Below are positions 8,692 through 17,886 of a stretch of 64,000 nucleotides of DNA, in pieces. The DNA lies in assembly GCF_008635795.1 (NCBI RefSeq), contig NZ_VWRQ01000027.1, forward strand, positions 1 through 64,000, given 5' to 3'. The notes beneath the pieces were generated by a model, which did no database searches, had not been told where the DNA came from, and was given only the letters and a program-made list of their open reading frames with translations. Each line of letters begins with the position of its first letter. Position 1 is the stretch's first letter. Source of the DNA: Paenibacillus tepidiphilus. Its GTDB lineage: Bacteria > Bacillota > Bacilli > Paenibacillales > Paenibacillaceae. The translations under genes were made by a program, and so were the position numbers.

Positions 8692-8718
8692 GCCGCACCT
8701 GAGGGTGCGGCTGTTTTT
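8692..8718 (+). terminator. rho-independent terminator after the two-component system
   Basis: A perfect 8-bp stem (GCCGCACC with GGTGCGGC) closes a TGAG tetraloop and is followed by TGTTTTT. It starts 21 bp after the regulator stop and separates it from the transporter operon. Confidence 0.85.
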
Positions 8719-8752
8719 ACCTCCGGCCCCGGAATTCCCGCCCTGCCCAACA

Positions 8753-8817
8753 AGTCAAAATTGTCCTCTTTACGGGTCAGAATCCGGCCCTTGAAGCCGC
8801 AGCGCTTCCCTTATGAT
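8753..8817 (+). promoter_or_regulatory. candidate regulator box and promoter of the first ABC importer operon
   Basis: The box AGTCAAAATTGTCCTCTTT (8753-8771) is followed 59 bp from its start by TATGAT (8812-8817), with TTGAAG (8791-8796) as a poor -35 at 15 bp spacing. The box matches 10685-10703 at 15 of 19 positions and stands at the same distance from its -10. If TATGAT is the -10, the ATGs at 8813 and 8816 cannot be translation starts. Confidence 0.5.
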
Positions 8818-8848
8818 GATCTCAACAAATCAGTTAGAGGTGATGGAA

Positions 8849-9784
8849 GTGGAAGCTGTAAAAAACATCGCGGCAGCGGTGCCGGAGCCCGGGAAGAGGA
8901 AATTCTGGACGCCGAAGCGGAAGGAAGCGCTCGTCGGCTGGCTGTTCCTGGCTCCCGAGATTATCGGCATGCTGCTGCTGAACGTATTCGCACTTGGATT
9001 TTCGCTGTACCTGAGCTTTTCCAAATGGGATATGCTCTCCGGCGTGTCCGGCATCGAATGGATCGGGCTGGGCAATTATGCCGAGCTGCTCCGGGACCCT
9101 GCCGTGCTGGAGGCGCTGAAGAACAATCTTCTGTATACCGTAATGACCGTGCCTATACCGATTGCCATTGCCCTGGTGCTGGCGGTCATTATCAACAACA
9201 GTGTTTTTCTCAAAAGCTATTTCAAGGTCGTCTTCTTCATTCCCTACATTTCGTCCATTATCGCGATTGCGGCCGTCTGGAGCGCTTTGCTGCATCCGTC
9301 GCTTGGACCGGTCAACCAGCTCCTGCTGCAGCTGGGAATTGATTCGCCGCCGAAATGGCTGGTCGACCCGAATACCTCGCTCCTGTCCATCGCGATTATC
9401 AGCACCTGGGCCAGTCTGGGGTACACCATTATCATTTATACCGCCGGGCTGACCAATATCTCCAGCGAGATTTATGAAGCTGCCGATATTGACGGCGCCA
9501 CGCCGCTGCGGAAATTCCTGCGGATTACGGTGCCGCTGCTGCGCCCTACAACCTTTTTCCTGCTCATTACGATGCTGATCGGCTCCTTCAAGGTGTTCGA
9601 TATCATCTCCTATCTGACCGAGGGCGGTCCGAACAATTCTTCTACGGTGCTGGTGTACCGCATCTATGAAGAGGGCTTCCGCAACTATGATATGGGATAT
9701 GCATCGGCGATTTCCTGGCTGCTGTTCGCCATCATCGGCGTCATTACCGCGGCAACCTGGAAAATGCGCAACGAAGAAGCTTAA
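8849..9784 (+). CDS. sugar ABC transporter permease, LplB/UgpA type
   Basis: This is the integral membrane subunit of a CUT1-type oligosaccharide importer with about six helices. The permease loop EAADIDGATPLRKFLRITVPLLRP carries the EAA motif that contacts the ATPase. I placed the start at GTG 8849, 6 bp after AGAGGTG. In-frame ATGs at 8813, 8816 and 8843 are possible but lack a spaced ribosome site and the first two fall in the likely -10. It pairs with the next permease (15 bp downstream) and the lipoprotein at 10798. No ATPase is encoded here, so a shared MsmX-like ATPase elsewhere is expected, as is common in this group. Confidence 0.9.
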   Translation: MEAVKNIAAAVPEPGKRKFWTPKRKEALVGWLFLAPEIIGMLLLNVFALGFSLYLSFSKWDMLSGVSGIEWIGLGNYAELLRDPAVLEALKNNLLYTVMTVPIPIAIALVLAVIINNSVFLKSYFKVVFFIPYISSIIAIAAVWSALLHPSLGPVNQLLLQLGIDSPPKWLVDPNTSLLSIAIISTWASLGYTIIIYTAGLTNISSEIYEAADIDGATPLRKFLRITVPLLRPTTFFLLITMLIGSFKVFDIISYLTEGGPNNSSTVLVYRIYEEGFRNYDMGYASAISWLLFAIIGVITAATWKMRNEEA

Positions 9785-9799
9785 GGGGAGGGGTTCAAC

Positions 9800-10636
9800 A
9801 TGCAATTACTCGGCAAACATTTATCCAAAAGCATCCTGACGCTGATTATGGGCGCGGTTTCGATTGTTTTCCTGATTCCGCTGATCTGGATGGTCTCGGC
9901 GGCGTTCAAATTCGAAAAGGATGTCATGCGGTTCCCGATTCAGTGGATTCCGGACCATATCAACTTTATCTATAATTTCAAGGCGGTATGGATGGGCCGC
10001 GTGCCCTTCTACGACTTCTACTTCAACTCGCTGAAGGTCGCAATCATTACGACGGTGCTGACCCTGGTGATTTCCTCCATGTCGGCTTATGCGCTGACAA
10101 AGCTGCATTTCCGCGGACGCAACCTGATCTTTCTGGCGCTGCTGTCCTTCATGATTATCCCGGACCAGGCCACGCTGATTCCGCGCTTCCTGATCATCCG
10201 CTGGCTGGGGCTGTACGATACGCATGCGGCGATTATCCTGATGAGCATGTTCTCGATCTACTTTACGTTTCTGCTGCGGCAGTTCATGATGGACATCAGC
10301 GATGAATACCTCGAAGCGGCCAGGATCGACGGGGCGGGGCACCTGCGCTCCTTCGCTTCAATCATGCTGCCTCTCTGCAAGCCCGTACTGGCGACGGTGG
10401 CGATCATCAAATTCATCTGGACATGGAATGATTACCAGAACCCGCTGATCTTCCTGATGAGCAAGGAGCTCTATACGATTCCGCTCGGGATCACGCTGTT
10501 CCGCGACGACTACACCAACAATTACGCCATTATGATGATGGCAGCGTTGTCCGCCATTATTCCGCTGCTTGCAGTCTTCATTATTATGCAGAAGCAGGTT
10601 ATCAACGGCATCGCGCTGGGCGGAGTCAAGGGCTAA
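9800..10636 (+). CDS. sugar ABC transporter permease, UgpE/LplC type
   Basis: The 278-residue second permease has six predicted helices and the EAA loop EAARIDGAGHLRSFASIMLPLCKP. It ends with the family-typical IALGGVKG. It follows the first permease after 15 bp with GGGGAGGGG before the ATG. Together they form the transmembrane pore of the importer that serves GH88 and GH35 in this locus. A gap of about 160 bp with its own box and promoter separates it from the binding-protein gene, allowing the receptor to be made in excess. Confidence 0.92.
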   Translation: MQLLGKHLSKSILTLIMGAVSIVFLIPLIWMVSAAFKFEKDVMRFPIQWIPDHINFIYNFKAVWMGRVPFYDFYFNSLKVAIITTVLTLVISSMSAYALTKLHFRGRNLIFLALLSFMIIPDQATLIPRFLIIRWLGLYDTHAAIILMSMFSIYFTFLLRQFMMDISDEYLEAARIDGAGHLRSFASIMLPLCKPVLATVAIIKFIWTWNDYQNPLIFLMSKELYTIPLGITLFRDDYTNNYAIMMMAALSAIIPLLAVFIIMQKQVINGIALGGVKG

Positions 10637-10684
10637 GGAGCGCAGATATGAGGCGGATGAAGTATTTTTGGTCCCCGAGCAGAT

Positions 10685-10749
10685 AGTCAAAAATAACCTC
10701 TTTCCCCCTCAAAATTGTACACTTGGCTGTCCGCGGCGGCGGCTATACT
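10685..10749 (+). promoter_or_regulatory. candidate regulator box and promoter of the binding-protein gene
   Basis: AGTCAAAAATAACCTCTTT (10685-10703) is followed at 59 bp by TATACT (10744-10749), with TTGGCT (10723-10728) as a weak -35 at 15 bp. This repeats the design at 8753. The extra promoter inside the operon fits separate high expression of the substrate-binding lipoprotein. Confidence 0.5.
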
Positions 10750-10797
10750 GAGGGGGATTCAGCAACATCATCCATTTAGGTACAAGGGGGAAGCAGG

Positions 10798-12198
10798 ATG
10801 AAACACACAACCAAACGCAAGATGACAGTGGCAATGACCTTGCTGCTGACGGGAGCCATCGCCCTCGGCGGCTGCGGCAACGGCGGTTCCGCAAATTCGG
10901 ACGCTGCGGCAAATACAGGAACTGGGGGAAATGCTGCGGCAGGCTCCGGCGAGCCGGTGACGATCAAGTACTACAACTGGGACAATGAAGCCCAATCCGT
11001 CGCCACCGAAGGCATGCTGAACGACTTCATGAAGGAGAATCCGGAGATCAAGGTGGAGCACGTGGTGCTGGTGCCGGGGGATTCGGTCGAAATGCTCAAG
11101 AAGCTGGACTTCCTCATCTCCTCGGGCGAAGCAGTCGACGTCATCGCACTGCCCAACCTGGGCTCGGTCTATGAGCGGGCTACCCGGGGCGCACTTGCTC
11201 CGCTGGATGAGTATTACGAGCAGGCAGGCCTTGTTCCTGAGGACGAATATTATGTCAATCCCAAGATCGACGAGCAAATTTACGGCATGCAGCTGACCTC
11301 CAGCTTCAATTATGTGCTGCTGAACAAGGATGCGCTGGATGAAGTGGGGCTGCCTGTGCCGACCTACGGCTGGACCTGGGACGACTACCGCGAATATGCG
11401 AAGAAGCTGACCAAAGGCGAAGGCGTCGACAAACGGTATGGCTCCTACTTCCACACCTGGGAGCTGTACATGAACGCTCCGGCGCAGACGGTGATGAAGG
11501 ACCCGTTCCGTTATGATGACGGAAGCACAATTCTCGCCGACCCGACCTATAAATACTTCTTCCAGCTCCGCAAAGACATGGAGACGGTGGACCAATCGGC
11601 GAAGCCGTATGCCGATGTACTGGCGGCCAAGCTGAACTACCGGACCGAATTCTTCAACGAAGAAGCGGCCATGGTGCTGAGCGGCAGCTGGACGATTCCG
11701 GACCCGGCCAATCTGGAGCAGTACCCGCATGACTTCAAGACCGCTTTTGCACCGGTTCCGCTGCCGCCGGCAGGCGCCGAGCCGAAGGATTATGAAGGCG
11801 GCAAGTATTTCACCAGCGGCAATCAGGTGGTGATGGGAGCAACTTCGAAGAATAAGGAAGCTTCCTTCAAGCTGATGCGTTACATGACGACAGCGGATTC
11901 CGAGGCCAGAACCGAATTCTCCGGCTGGAAAAAAGCGGACAATCAGGCCGTCCTGGACCGCCTAATCGGCGACAATGCCGAGCTGTACGATGTGGAATCG
12001 CTGCAGAGCACGCTCTTCGGCGAGGACATCGAATATCTGGACGCTTCCAGTGTCATTACCGTATCGACCTCGGAGCTGACCAAGATTGTCGGCGACGGCT
12101 TCAGCAAGTTTATGCTGAGCAATGAATCCATCGACGATGTACAGAAGTGGATGGTCGATGAAGCGACCAAAATTATCAATGAGAAAGAAAGCAAATAA
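10798..12198 (+). CDS. extracellular sugar-binding lipoprotein (family 1 SBP)
   Basis: The 466-residue precursor has a lysine/arginine-rich start, a hydrophobic helix and the lipobox LGGC (Cys near residue 25). A Gly/Ala/Ser-rich linker to the folded domain follows, as in Gram-positive substrate-binding lipoproteins. The mature part has the periplasmic-binding type 2 pattern (VTIKYYNWDNEAQS, ...MVLSGSWTIPDPANL). AAGGGGGAAGCAGG precedes the ATG. With the two upstream permeases it would capture oligosaccharides at the cell surface. The substrate is not readable from sequence; context suggests uronic-acid-containing di- or oligosaccharides. Confidence 0.92.
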   Translation: MKHTTKRKMTVAMTLLLTGAIALGGCGNGGSANSDAAANTGTGGNAAAGSGEPVTIKYYNWDNEAQSVATEGMLNDFMKENPEIKVEHVVLVPGDSVEMLKKLDFLISSGEAVDVIALPNLGSVYERATRGALAPLDEYYEQAGLVPEDEYYVNPKIDEQIYGMQLTSSFNYVLLNKDALDEVGLPVPTYGWTWDDYREYAKKLTKGEGVDKRYGSYFHTWELYMNAPAQTVMKDPFRYDDGSTILADPTYKYFFQLRKDMETVDQSAKPYADVLAAKLNYRTEFFNEEAAMVLSGSWTIPDPANLEQYPHDFKTAFAPVPLPPAGAEPKDYEGGKYFTSGNQVVMGATSKNKEASFKLMRYMTTADSEARTEFSGWKKADNQAVLDRLIGDNAELYDVESLQSTLFGEDIEYLDASSVITVSTSELTKIVGDGFSKFMLSNESIDDVQKWMVDEATKIINEKESK

Positions 12199-12298
12199 AG
12201 AGATCAGAAGACGCGCTTGACCCGGAGAGCTTCGAAGAGAGTGCCATGAGGCTTCCTTCGGAGCTCTTCGGCTGTGCGGACAGATGGGAGGAACAGCC

Positions 12299-14446
12299 AT
12301 GGCCCGATTGGCCTGGAAGGATCAGAAGTATTGGCTGGATGGCGGGGAGCTGCGCATCCTTGCCGGAGCGTTGCATTATTTCCGGGTGGTGCCGGAGTAT
12401 TGGGAGGACCGGCTGCTGAAGCTGAAGGCTTGCGGCTTCAACACGGTGGAGACCTATATCCCGTGGAATTTCCATGAGCCGGAGGAAGGGGTCTTCCGGT
12501 TCAGCGGAATGGCAGATATTGAAGGGTTCGTCCGGCTGGCCGGGCGGCTGGGGCTGCATGTTATTCTGCGTCCCAGCCCGTATATTTGCGCAGAATGGGA
12601 GTTCGGCGGTCTGCCGGCCTGGCTGCTAAAGTCGGGCATGGCGCTGCGCTGCATGGACCCGGCCTATCTGGAGAAGGTCGACCGTTACTACGATGAGCTG
12701 ATTCCGCGCCTCGTGCCGCTGCTCGGTACGAACGGCGGGCCGGTAATCGCTGTGCAGGTGGAGAACGAGTACGGCAGCTACGGCAACGATACGGCCTATC
12801 TGGAATATCTGCGGGAGGGGCTGCTCCGCAGAGGCGTAGATTGCCTGTTGTTCACCTCGGACGGGCCAACCGACGAGATGCTGCTCGGAGGGACGGTAGA
12901 GGGGCTGCATGCGACCGTTAATTTCGGCTCGCGCGTCTCCGAGTCCTTCGCGAAGTTCCGCGAATACCGGCAGGATGAACCCTTAATGGTTATGGAATAC
13001 TGGCTAGGCTGGTTCGACCATTGGCGGGAGCCGCATCATGTGCGTGAGGCGGCCGACGTGGCCGCCGTCCTGGACGAAATGCTGGAGCAGGGTTCATCGG
13101 TCAATCTGTACATGTTCCACGGCGGCACCAACTTCGGCTTCTACAGCGGGGCCAATCATATCGCAGGCTATGAGCCGACCGTAACCAGCTATGATTATGA
13201 TGCCCCCTTGACGGAATGGGGCGATATTACGGAGAAATATCAGGCGATCCGGGCCGTGCTGGACAAGCACGGGGTGTCGCCGGGCGGGGAGCTTCCCGCG
13301 CCGCAGCCGAAGCAGGCGATCGGTGTGGTGAAGCTGACGGAGTCCGCCGATCTGCTGGCACAGGCGGAGCATTTAGCCGGGGTCAGCGCAGAGTCGGTCA
13401 CAACCCGGACAATGGAGGAGATGGGCCAGAATTACGGCTTCATCCTGTATTCGGCCTGGATCAAAGGCCCGCGCACCGGGCAGCAGCTGCAGCTGCGCGA
13501 GGTGCGCGACCGGGCCCAGGTCTTCCTGAACGGCGCGCCGCTCGGCGTGGTGGAGCGCTGGAACCCGCAGCCGCTCAGCCTGACGGTTCCGCCCGAAGGC
13601 GCGAGACTGGATATTCTGGTCGAGAATATGGGCCGGGTCAATTACGGCCCTTGGCTCAGCGACCGTAAAGGCATAACGGAGGGTGTGTTGATCGACAACC
13701 AGTATCAGTTCAACTGGACAATCTCTACGCTGCCGATGGAGCCGGAGCTGCTGGAGCGGGTGCGTTACCGCGGGGTTGGCGAGGCTGATCGGGAAGATTT
13801 AGCAGTAAAAGAGGGAATCGAAACAAACGCAGGGTTAAAGGTAGAGCCGAAAGCAGGATCAAACGCAGGACCAAATGCAGAACCAAGCACCGAACGAAAC
13901 AAATTAAGTATCGAGTTAAGTGCTGAACCAGGCACCGGGCGAAATGAATCGGATGCTGATTTACACGTTCGGTCCGCTTCTGAACCAGGCAGGGAATTTA
14001 GTGCTGAAGTTATGACTGGACGAAAGTTAGCGGGTGATGAGCAGGGCACTGAATCCAGTGCTGAACCGGGCCCCAGTCCGGGCACAGAACCAGGTACACA
14101 GGCAGCGGTACACGAACAATTGCACACCGGCCGTCCTGCGTTCTACCGAGGATCTTTCATGGCCGCCGCGCGCGAGGATACGTTCCTGCGCTTTGACGGC
14201 TGGGGGAAGGGAGTAGCCTGGATTAACGGCTTTAATCTGGGAAGGTACTGGAGTGCCGGACCGCAGCGCGCCCTGTATATTCCCGGCCCGCTGCTGCGCG
14301 AAGGCGCCAATGAGCTGGTTCTGCTGGAGCTGCACAGCTGCCCCGAAGAGCCCGCGGTCGAATTGACGGCGGAGCCGGACCTTGGTGCTGCGGCCGCAGT
14401 TGATGAGCGGGTGCTGAATTTTGTGCAGGAGGACTATATAGATTGA
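12299..14446 (+). CDS. GH35 beta-galactosidase with a low-complexity insertion
   Basis: The start is ATG 12299, 6 bp after GGGAGG; an ATG at 12284 lies before that site. The N-terminal TIM barrel shows LDGGELRILAGALHYFRV, the acid/base glutamate in QVENEYGSYG and the nucleophile region VMEYWLGWFDHW, all typical of family 35. Jelly-roll domains follow. Between them, roughly residues 500-607 (13797-14120) are a Glu/Pro/Ser/Thr/Gly/Asn-rich stretch of imperfect SAEPGTG-like repeats with lower GC than the rest, absent from usual family members. The last domain (FRGSFMAAAREDTFLRF-like, then GWGKGVAWINGFNLGRYW) is intact and in frame. There is no signal peptide. It would remove terminal beta-galactosyl residues from imported oligosaccharides. 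The gene ends the operon. Confidence 0.9.
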   Translation: MARLAWKDQKYWLDGGELRILAGALHYFRVVPEYWEDRLLKLKACGFNTVETYIPWNFHEPEEGVFRFSGMADIEGFVRLAGRLGLHVILRPSPYICAEWEFGGLPAWLLKSGMALRCMDPAYLEKVDRYYDELIPRLVPLLGTNGGPVIAVQVENEYGSYGNDTAYLEYLREGLLRRGVDCLLFTSDGPTDEMLLGGTVEGLHATVNFGSRVSESFAKFREYRQDEPLMVMEYWLGWFDHWREPHHVREAADVAAVLDEMLEQGSSVNLYMFHGGTNFGFYSGANHIAGYEPTVTSYDYDAPLTEWGDITEKYQAIRAVLDKHGVSPGGELPAPQPKQAIGVVKLTESADLLAQAEHLAGVSAESVTTRTMEEMGQNYGFILYSAWIKGPRTGQQLQLREVRDRAQVFLNGAPLGVVERWNPQPLSLTVPPEGARLDILVENMGRVNYGPWLSDRKGITEGVLIDNQYQFNWTISTLPMEPELLERVRYRGVGEADREDLAVKEGIETNAGLKVEPKAGSNAGPNAEPSTERNKLSIELSAEPGTGRNESDADLHVRSASEPGREFSAEVMTGRKLAGDEQGTESSAEPGPSPGTEPGTQAAVHEQLHTGRPAFYRGSFMAAAREDTFLRFDGWGKGVAWINGFNLGRYWSAGPQRALYIPGPLLREGANELVLLELHSCPEEPAVELTAEPDLGAAAAVDERVLNFVQEDYID

Positions 14447-14765
14447 ACTAAAGATTTTGTGTTGGGATTAGCCGTGACGCAAGAAAACATGTGGACTTCC
14501 GGCCGTTTCCCGTCCGTAGATTTCTTGATTTATACCGCTTGTTGCGGTTTCGGCCTCCGCCTGATGGCTTTCCGCAGTAAAGCTGATAGGCGGAGCACGG
14601 GCTGTCATCGTTTTAAGCTGCTGAAATGCAGATCGTGATTATCCTCCACACAGGTCCAATCAATTGGCGATTTTCCAACTGGAGTTTGCCTTTCAGAAGC
14701 CATCAGCCGCAATGAAATAACAAGCTCTTCATGACCTCACTAACCGCTGCAAAGCTGCTAATTGC

Positions 14766-14950
14766 AGTTTGTACAACTATATCCATCTAAACTGGCCGTC
14801 TCCCGGCAATAGTTGCATTTCGTACATCTATTTTCTTGCTTTTAGGCAATTTGTTCCCTATATGCTGATTTTAGTTGCACAAAACACATCTATCCTTCAA
14901 AAATGGGTGCATACCTAACAAATAGTTGTACGAAATACATTTATCCTTAT
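14766..14950. repeat. four dispersed copies of a ~25-bp intergenic element
   Basis: Related elements begin at 14766 (AGTTTGTACAACTATATCC), 14811 (AGTTGCATTTCGTACATCT), 14873 (AGTTGCACAAAACACATCT) and 14924 (AGTTGTACGAAATACATTT). Each is followed by TATCC or TATTT. Spacing is 45, 62 and 51 bp, so this is not a strict tandem array. Function is unknown. Confidence 0.6.
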
Positions 14951-15062
14951 TGAATAGGGGTTGCTTTTCGTTCTTCATACACTTTCCGGCCTTATTCAGC
15001 CAAATCTTAAGTTCAACTTATATAGCTTGCAATAGATTCAATATCTGATGCCCGTCTGCAAA

Positions 15063-15108
15063 AAGAAGCTGCTCCCCAAGCCATAAAAAGGCTGAGGAGC
15101 AGCTTCTT
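15063..15108 (-). terminator. rho-independent terminator of the minus-strand SGNH/ABC operon
   Basis: AAGAAGCTGCTCC pairs with GGAGCAGCTTCTT, extended by CCAAGCC/GGCTGA, around an AT-rich loop. Read on the minus strand the stem is followed by TTTTTGC. It lies about 190 bp downstream of the SGNH esterase stop at 15301, with no other minus-strand gene between. Confidence 0.8.
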
Positions 15109-15300
15109 CACTAGATAAGTTGAGCGAGAGTAACACCCGACGCGTTGTAAAATGGAGGAGCAGCGTTCGTTTGATCGTACGTCAAACGCAGCCGTTCACA
15201 GCGAATAGGTGGAGAATCACTCATTAGTTTTGTCTTTTTAGATTTCAGCAAGCTCATTCGATTAGCGCCACTTTATTTACATGGTACTGCTTCATTTAGC

Positions 15301-16332
15301 TCAGGACCCTGCCTGCTGCACAATCTCCGTTATCCGGCGGTGCAGCTGCTCCGCAATCTCTGCGAAGCCGCTGTCCGACGGATGCAGGCCGTCGGAAGAG
15401 AGCCCGCTGCCGGCGGTCAGCAGATCGTAGCCGTTCAGATAAACCAGCTTCGGCCGGTTAAGCTTCTGCACAATCTCCCGGACCGTGTCCCGGAAGCCGG
15501 TATTGATGCTCTCTGCCTTGTAGTCGTTATAGTTGCGGAAGATATCCGTGCAGAAAATCCACTGGTCCGGATGGGCGTCGGCGATACGGCCAACGAAGGA
15601 CTCTGCAGCTTCCCGGAACCGTTCCAGCGGCCAGTCCGTTACATTGACGCCCATTTCCAGCGTGGCAATGTCCCAATCGCTCCGCCCGGCGATGTACTCC
15701 GCCATAGCCGCATCCATCTGTGCGCTGCCGGCCATGCCGAGATTGATCAGATCCATGCCGAGCTTGCGGGCCAGACGGCTGGCGTAAGCCGCCGAATGGA
15801 CGGACGCGCTGCCGCCGTGCGTGATCGATGAGCCGTAAGCGAGGTAGCGCTGCTCCGGAACCTGGCCGGGGAGCGGCGGGGCGACGTCGCCCTCGATATC
15901 ATACAGCCGGTTGGCCCAGTCGTAAGGCAGCAGCACCCGGATTAGCTCGGGATCATAAGGGTATTGATCCTTATGCTGGACGGGAAGCAGGGATTCCAGG
16001 CTTTGCCGGGTAATCGTTACCCGGGTAGGCTCCGTCGTAATGACCTTGGGCGATAAATGGTAGGAGCCCTGGAATCCGCCCTGATACACTTCGCAGATAC
16101 CGGCGGGGGAGACGGCGTCCGGGACGGCATCGCGGGCCAGAACGAAGGTGACTGAATGGCCGATGAGCCGGAAACGCAGCTCAGCGCCGCTGCCGGACAG
16201 GCAGGCGTATTGCGCTCCGCTGTTAACCCCGGAGCGCACCCCGGCCGGGAGGCGGCTGAGCAGAAAGCCGCCGTGCTCCGGTTCCTCAATCAAGTCCTGC
16301 ACATTGTACAGTTCCACATTTTTATAGATCAT
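15301..16332 (-). CDS. SGNH/GDSL-type carbohydrate esterase
   Basis: This 343-residue protein has no signal peptide. The N-terminal ~150 residues look like a beta-rich jelly-roll. The C-terminal half is an SGNH hydrolase: the block I serine in YLAYGSSITHG, Gly in GMAGSAQMD, Asn in MGVNVTDW and the Asp/His pair in SSDGLHPSDSG. The order jelly-roll then SGNH is like CE2 acetyl esterases. It probably deacetylates imported plant oligosaccharides in the cytoplasm. It lies 24 bp after the binding-protein gene, at the end of a four-gene minus-strand operon, with AGGGAGTG before its ATG. Exact ester substrate is unknown. Confidence 0.82.
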   Translation of the reverse strand: MIYKNVELYNVQDLIEEPEHGGFLLSRLPAGVRSGVNSGAQYACLSGSGAELRFRLIGHSVTFVLARDAVPDAVSPAGICEVYQGGFQGSYHLSPKVITTEPTRVTITRQSLESLLPVQHKDQYPYDPELIRVLLPYDWANRLYDIEGDVAPPLPGQVPEQRYLAYGSSITHGGSASVHSAAYASRLARKLGMDLINLGMAGSAQMDAAMAEYIAGRSDWDIATLEMGVNVTDWPLERFREAAESFVGRIADAHPDQWIFCTDIFRNYNDYKAESINTGFRDTVREIVQKLNRPKLVYLNGYDLLTAGSGLSSDGLHPSDSGFAEIAEQLHRRITEIVQQAGS

Positions 16333-16356
16333 ATCTGATTCCGCACTCCCTGTGGA

Positions 16357-17886
16357 TTATTGCTGCTTGCCTGCGTACCATTCCGAGAACTGCTTCTGGT
16401 ATTCGGCGATGTATTTATCGATGCCTGCTGACTTGAGACGCTCCAGCGCCTTCGGATAAGCGGTTTCGTAATCGACAAAGCCGCTGCCGATCGGTGCCAT
16501 GTATTCGGTGAACACGCCGTTCAGCTTCGTTTCTTCATTCTTGACCGGAGTATTATCAAAGTTGAAGCCCGCTCCCTTGGAGATAATGGCGCCGTCATCC
16601 CAGGCCTTATATTCGGCGATGAAATCATCGGGAACGGTATTGTCAAAGCGCATAAAGTTCTTGTTCATGAGCAGCCAGTCCGGGATCAGCGCATCGGTCG
16701 TCAGCTTGGTCAGACGGCCGTTCTCATCCAAGGTGAAATCCGTGCCTTCAATGCCGTAAGCGAACAGATCGTACAGCTCCTGATTCTTCTGCAGCAGGTT
16801 GAAGAACATGACATAACGTTCCGGGTCCTTGGCCGCCGCCGAGACGAAGAATGCGCTGCTGTAGGTGCCGCGGCTGATCTTCGGACGTCCTTCGCCCAGG
16901 AAGTAGTTGACCAGCTTCGCATCCGGAACCGCCTGTGAGATCGTTGCCGCGCCTTCAAACGGACGGGCGGCCGTGCCGGACCAGATCATGGCTTTGCCGG
17001 AATTCCAGTCAGATTGCAGCTGCGGTGTATTGGTGGCCGCATATTTCGGAATGATGCCTTTGTCGTACCAGCCGCGCATCAGATTGGCATAGTTCTTGAA
17101 ATCCTCGCTCTCAAACCAGCTGATGATTTGATCGTCCTGGGCAGCCTCGTCGAGGGCAATGAATTCATTTTGCCAATACAGGTTCTTGTCGGTGTAATCA
17201 TATAGCAGCATACGGCGGGCGTCTGTGCCGGCGAAGCCGACCAGCTCCGGATGGGCCGCGTGCGTTTTATCGTAGAATTCCTCAAGCTGTGTCAGCGAGG
17301 TGACCTCGGTCATACCGACCTCTTCGAGCAGATCCTGTCGCACCAGTACGCTGTAGAATTCCGCAGAGTTCGGCTTGTTGCCGACCGGAATGGCATATTG
17401 CTTGCCGCCGAGCTGGAAGGCCTTGAAGGAAGCCTCGTCCACATTCTTGCCCAGATCGGCAGCCGCATCCACATAAGGGGTGAGATCGGTGTATAGACCC
17501 TTGGCCACGGATTTGACCATATAGTTGGAGTCGGTATAAGTAGCGAAATCTTCGCCTGTGGACAGCATCAGGTCGGTCTTGCCGCCGGCATATTCTGTCC
17601 AGGGCAGGAATTGAAATTCAACCTCGGCATTGATCTCTTCTTTTACCACATCGTAGAACTCCGTCTTGGCCAGCTCTTTCATCCGGTTCGACTCGTCGCC
17701 GTACAGTACGATCTTCAGCTTGGCGGGAGCGAGGTCACTGCCTGCCTCTGTACCGTTTTCTGCGGACGGGCTTGCGGACCCTGGGCTGCTGTTGTTGCCG
17801 TTAGCGCTTTCATTGTTGCCCTGCGAACAGGCACTGAGCAGGAAAGAAGTGGCGAGGAGCAGACTGAACCAACCTTTTTTTGTCAT
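16357..17886 (-). CDS. extracellular solute-binding lipoprotein (LplA-like)
   Basis: The start is ATG 17886 behind AGGAGGG; a longer frame back to 17946 has no ribosome site. The precursor begins MTKKGWFSLLLATSFLLSACS, a classic lipoprotein signal ending in the lipobox LSAC. An Asn/Ser/Gly-rich linker and a large two-lobed binding domain of about 470 residues follow, the size usual for LplA/YtcQ-type receptors. It is the receptor for the two permease genes upstream on the same strand. The neighbourhood of pectin and rhamnogalacturonan enzymes suggests a pectic oligosaccharide ligand. Confidence 0.9.
   Translation of the reverse strand: MTKKGWFSLLLATSFLLSACSQGNNESANGNNSSPGSASPSAENGTEAGSDLAPAKLKIVLYGDESNRMKELAKTEFYDVVKEEINAEVEFQFLPWTEYAGGKTDLMLSTGEDFATYTDSNYMVKSVAKGLYTDLTPYVDAAADLGKNVDEASFKAFQLGGKQYAIPVGNKPNSAEFYSVLVRQDLLEEVGMTEVTSLTQLEEFYDKTHAAHPELVGFAGTDARRMLLYDYTDKNLYWQNEFIALDEAAQDDQIISWFESEDFKNYANLMRGWYDKGIIPKYAATNTPQLQSDWNSGKAMIWSGTAARPFEGAATISQAVPDAKLVNYFLGEGRPKISRGTYSSAFFVSAAAKDPERYVMFFNLLQKNQELYDLFAYGIEGTDFTLDENGRLTKLTTDALIPDWLLMNKNFMRFDNTVPDDFIAEYKAWDDGAIISKGAGFNFDNTPVKNEETKLNGVFTEYMAPIGSGFVDYETAYPKALERLKSAGIDKYIAEYQKQFSEWYAGKQQ

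Larger units (their letters stand above)
14447..15300. other. 854-bp gene-free region between convergent operons
   Basis: No reading frame with coding character is present and the composition is more AT-rich than the neighbours. It holds a 41-nt hairpin (14555-14595, CTCCGCCT with AGGCGGAG and an inner GCTTT/AAAGC stem) without a T-run. It also has four related short elements (14766-14950) and a strong minus-strand terminator (15063-15108). A small ACCGC/GCGGT hairpin followed by TTT near 14533-14549 could end the GH35 transcript. Confidence 0.6.

Noticed and set aside
14555..14595. Terminator for the GH35 operon
   Set aside because: The hairpin is strong but no T-run follows on either strand, so I list it only as structure in the gap.
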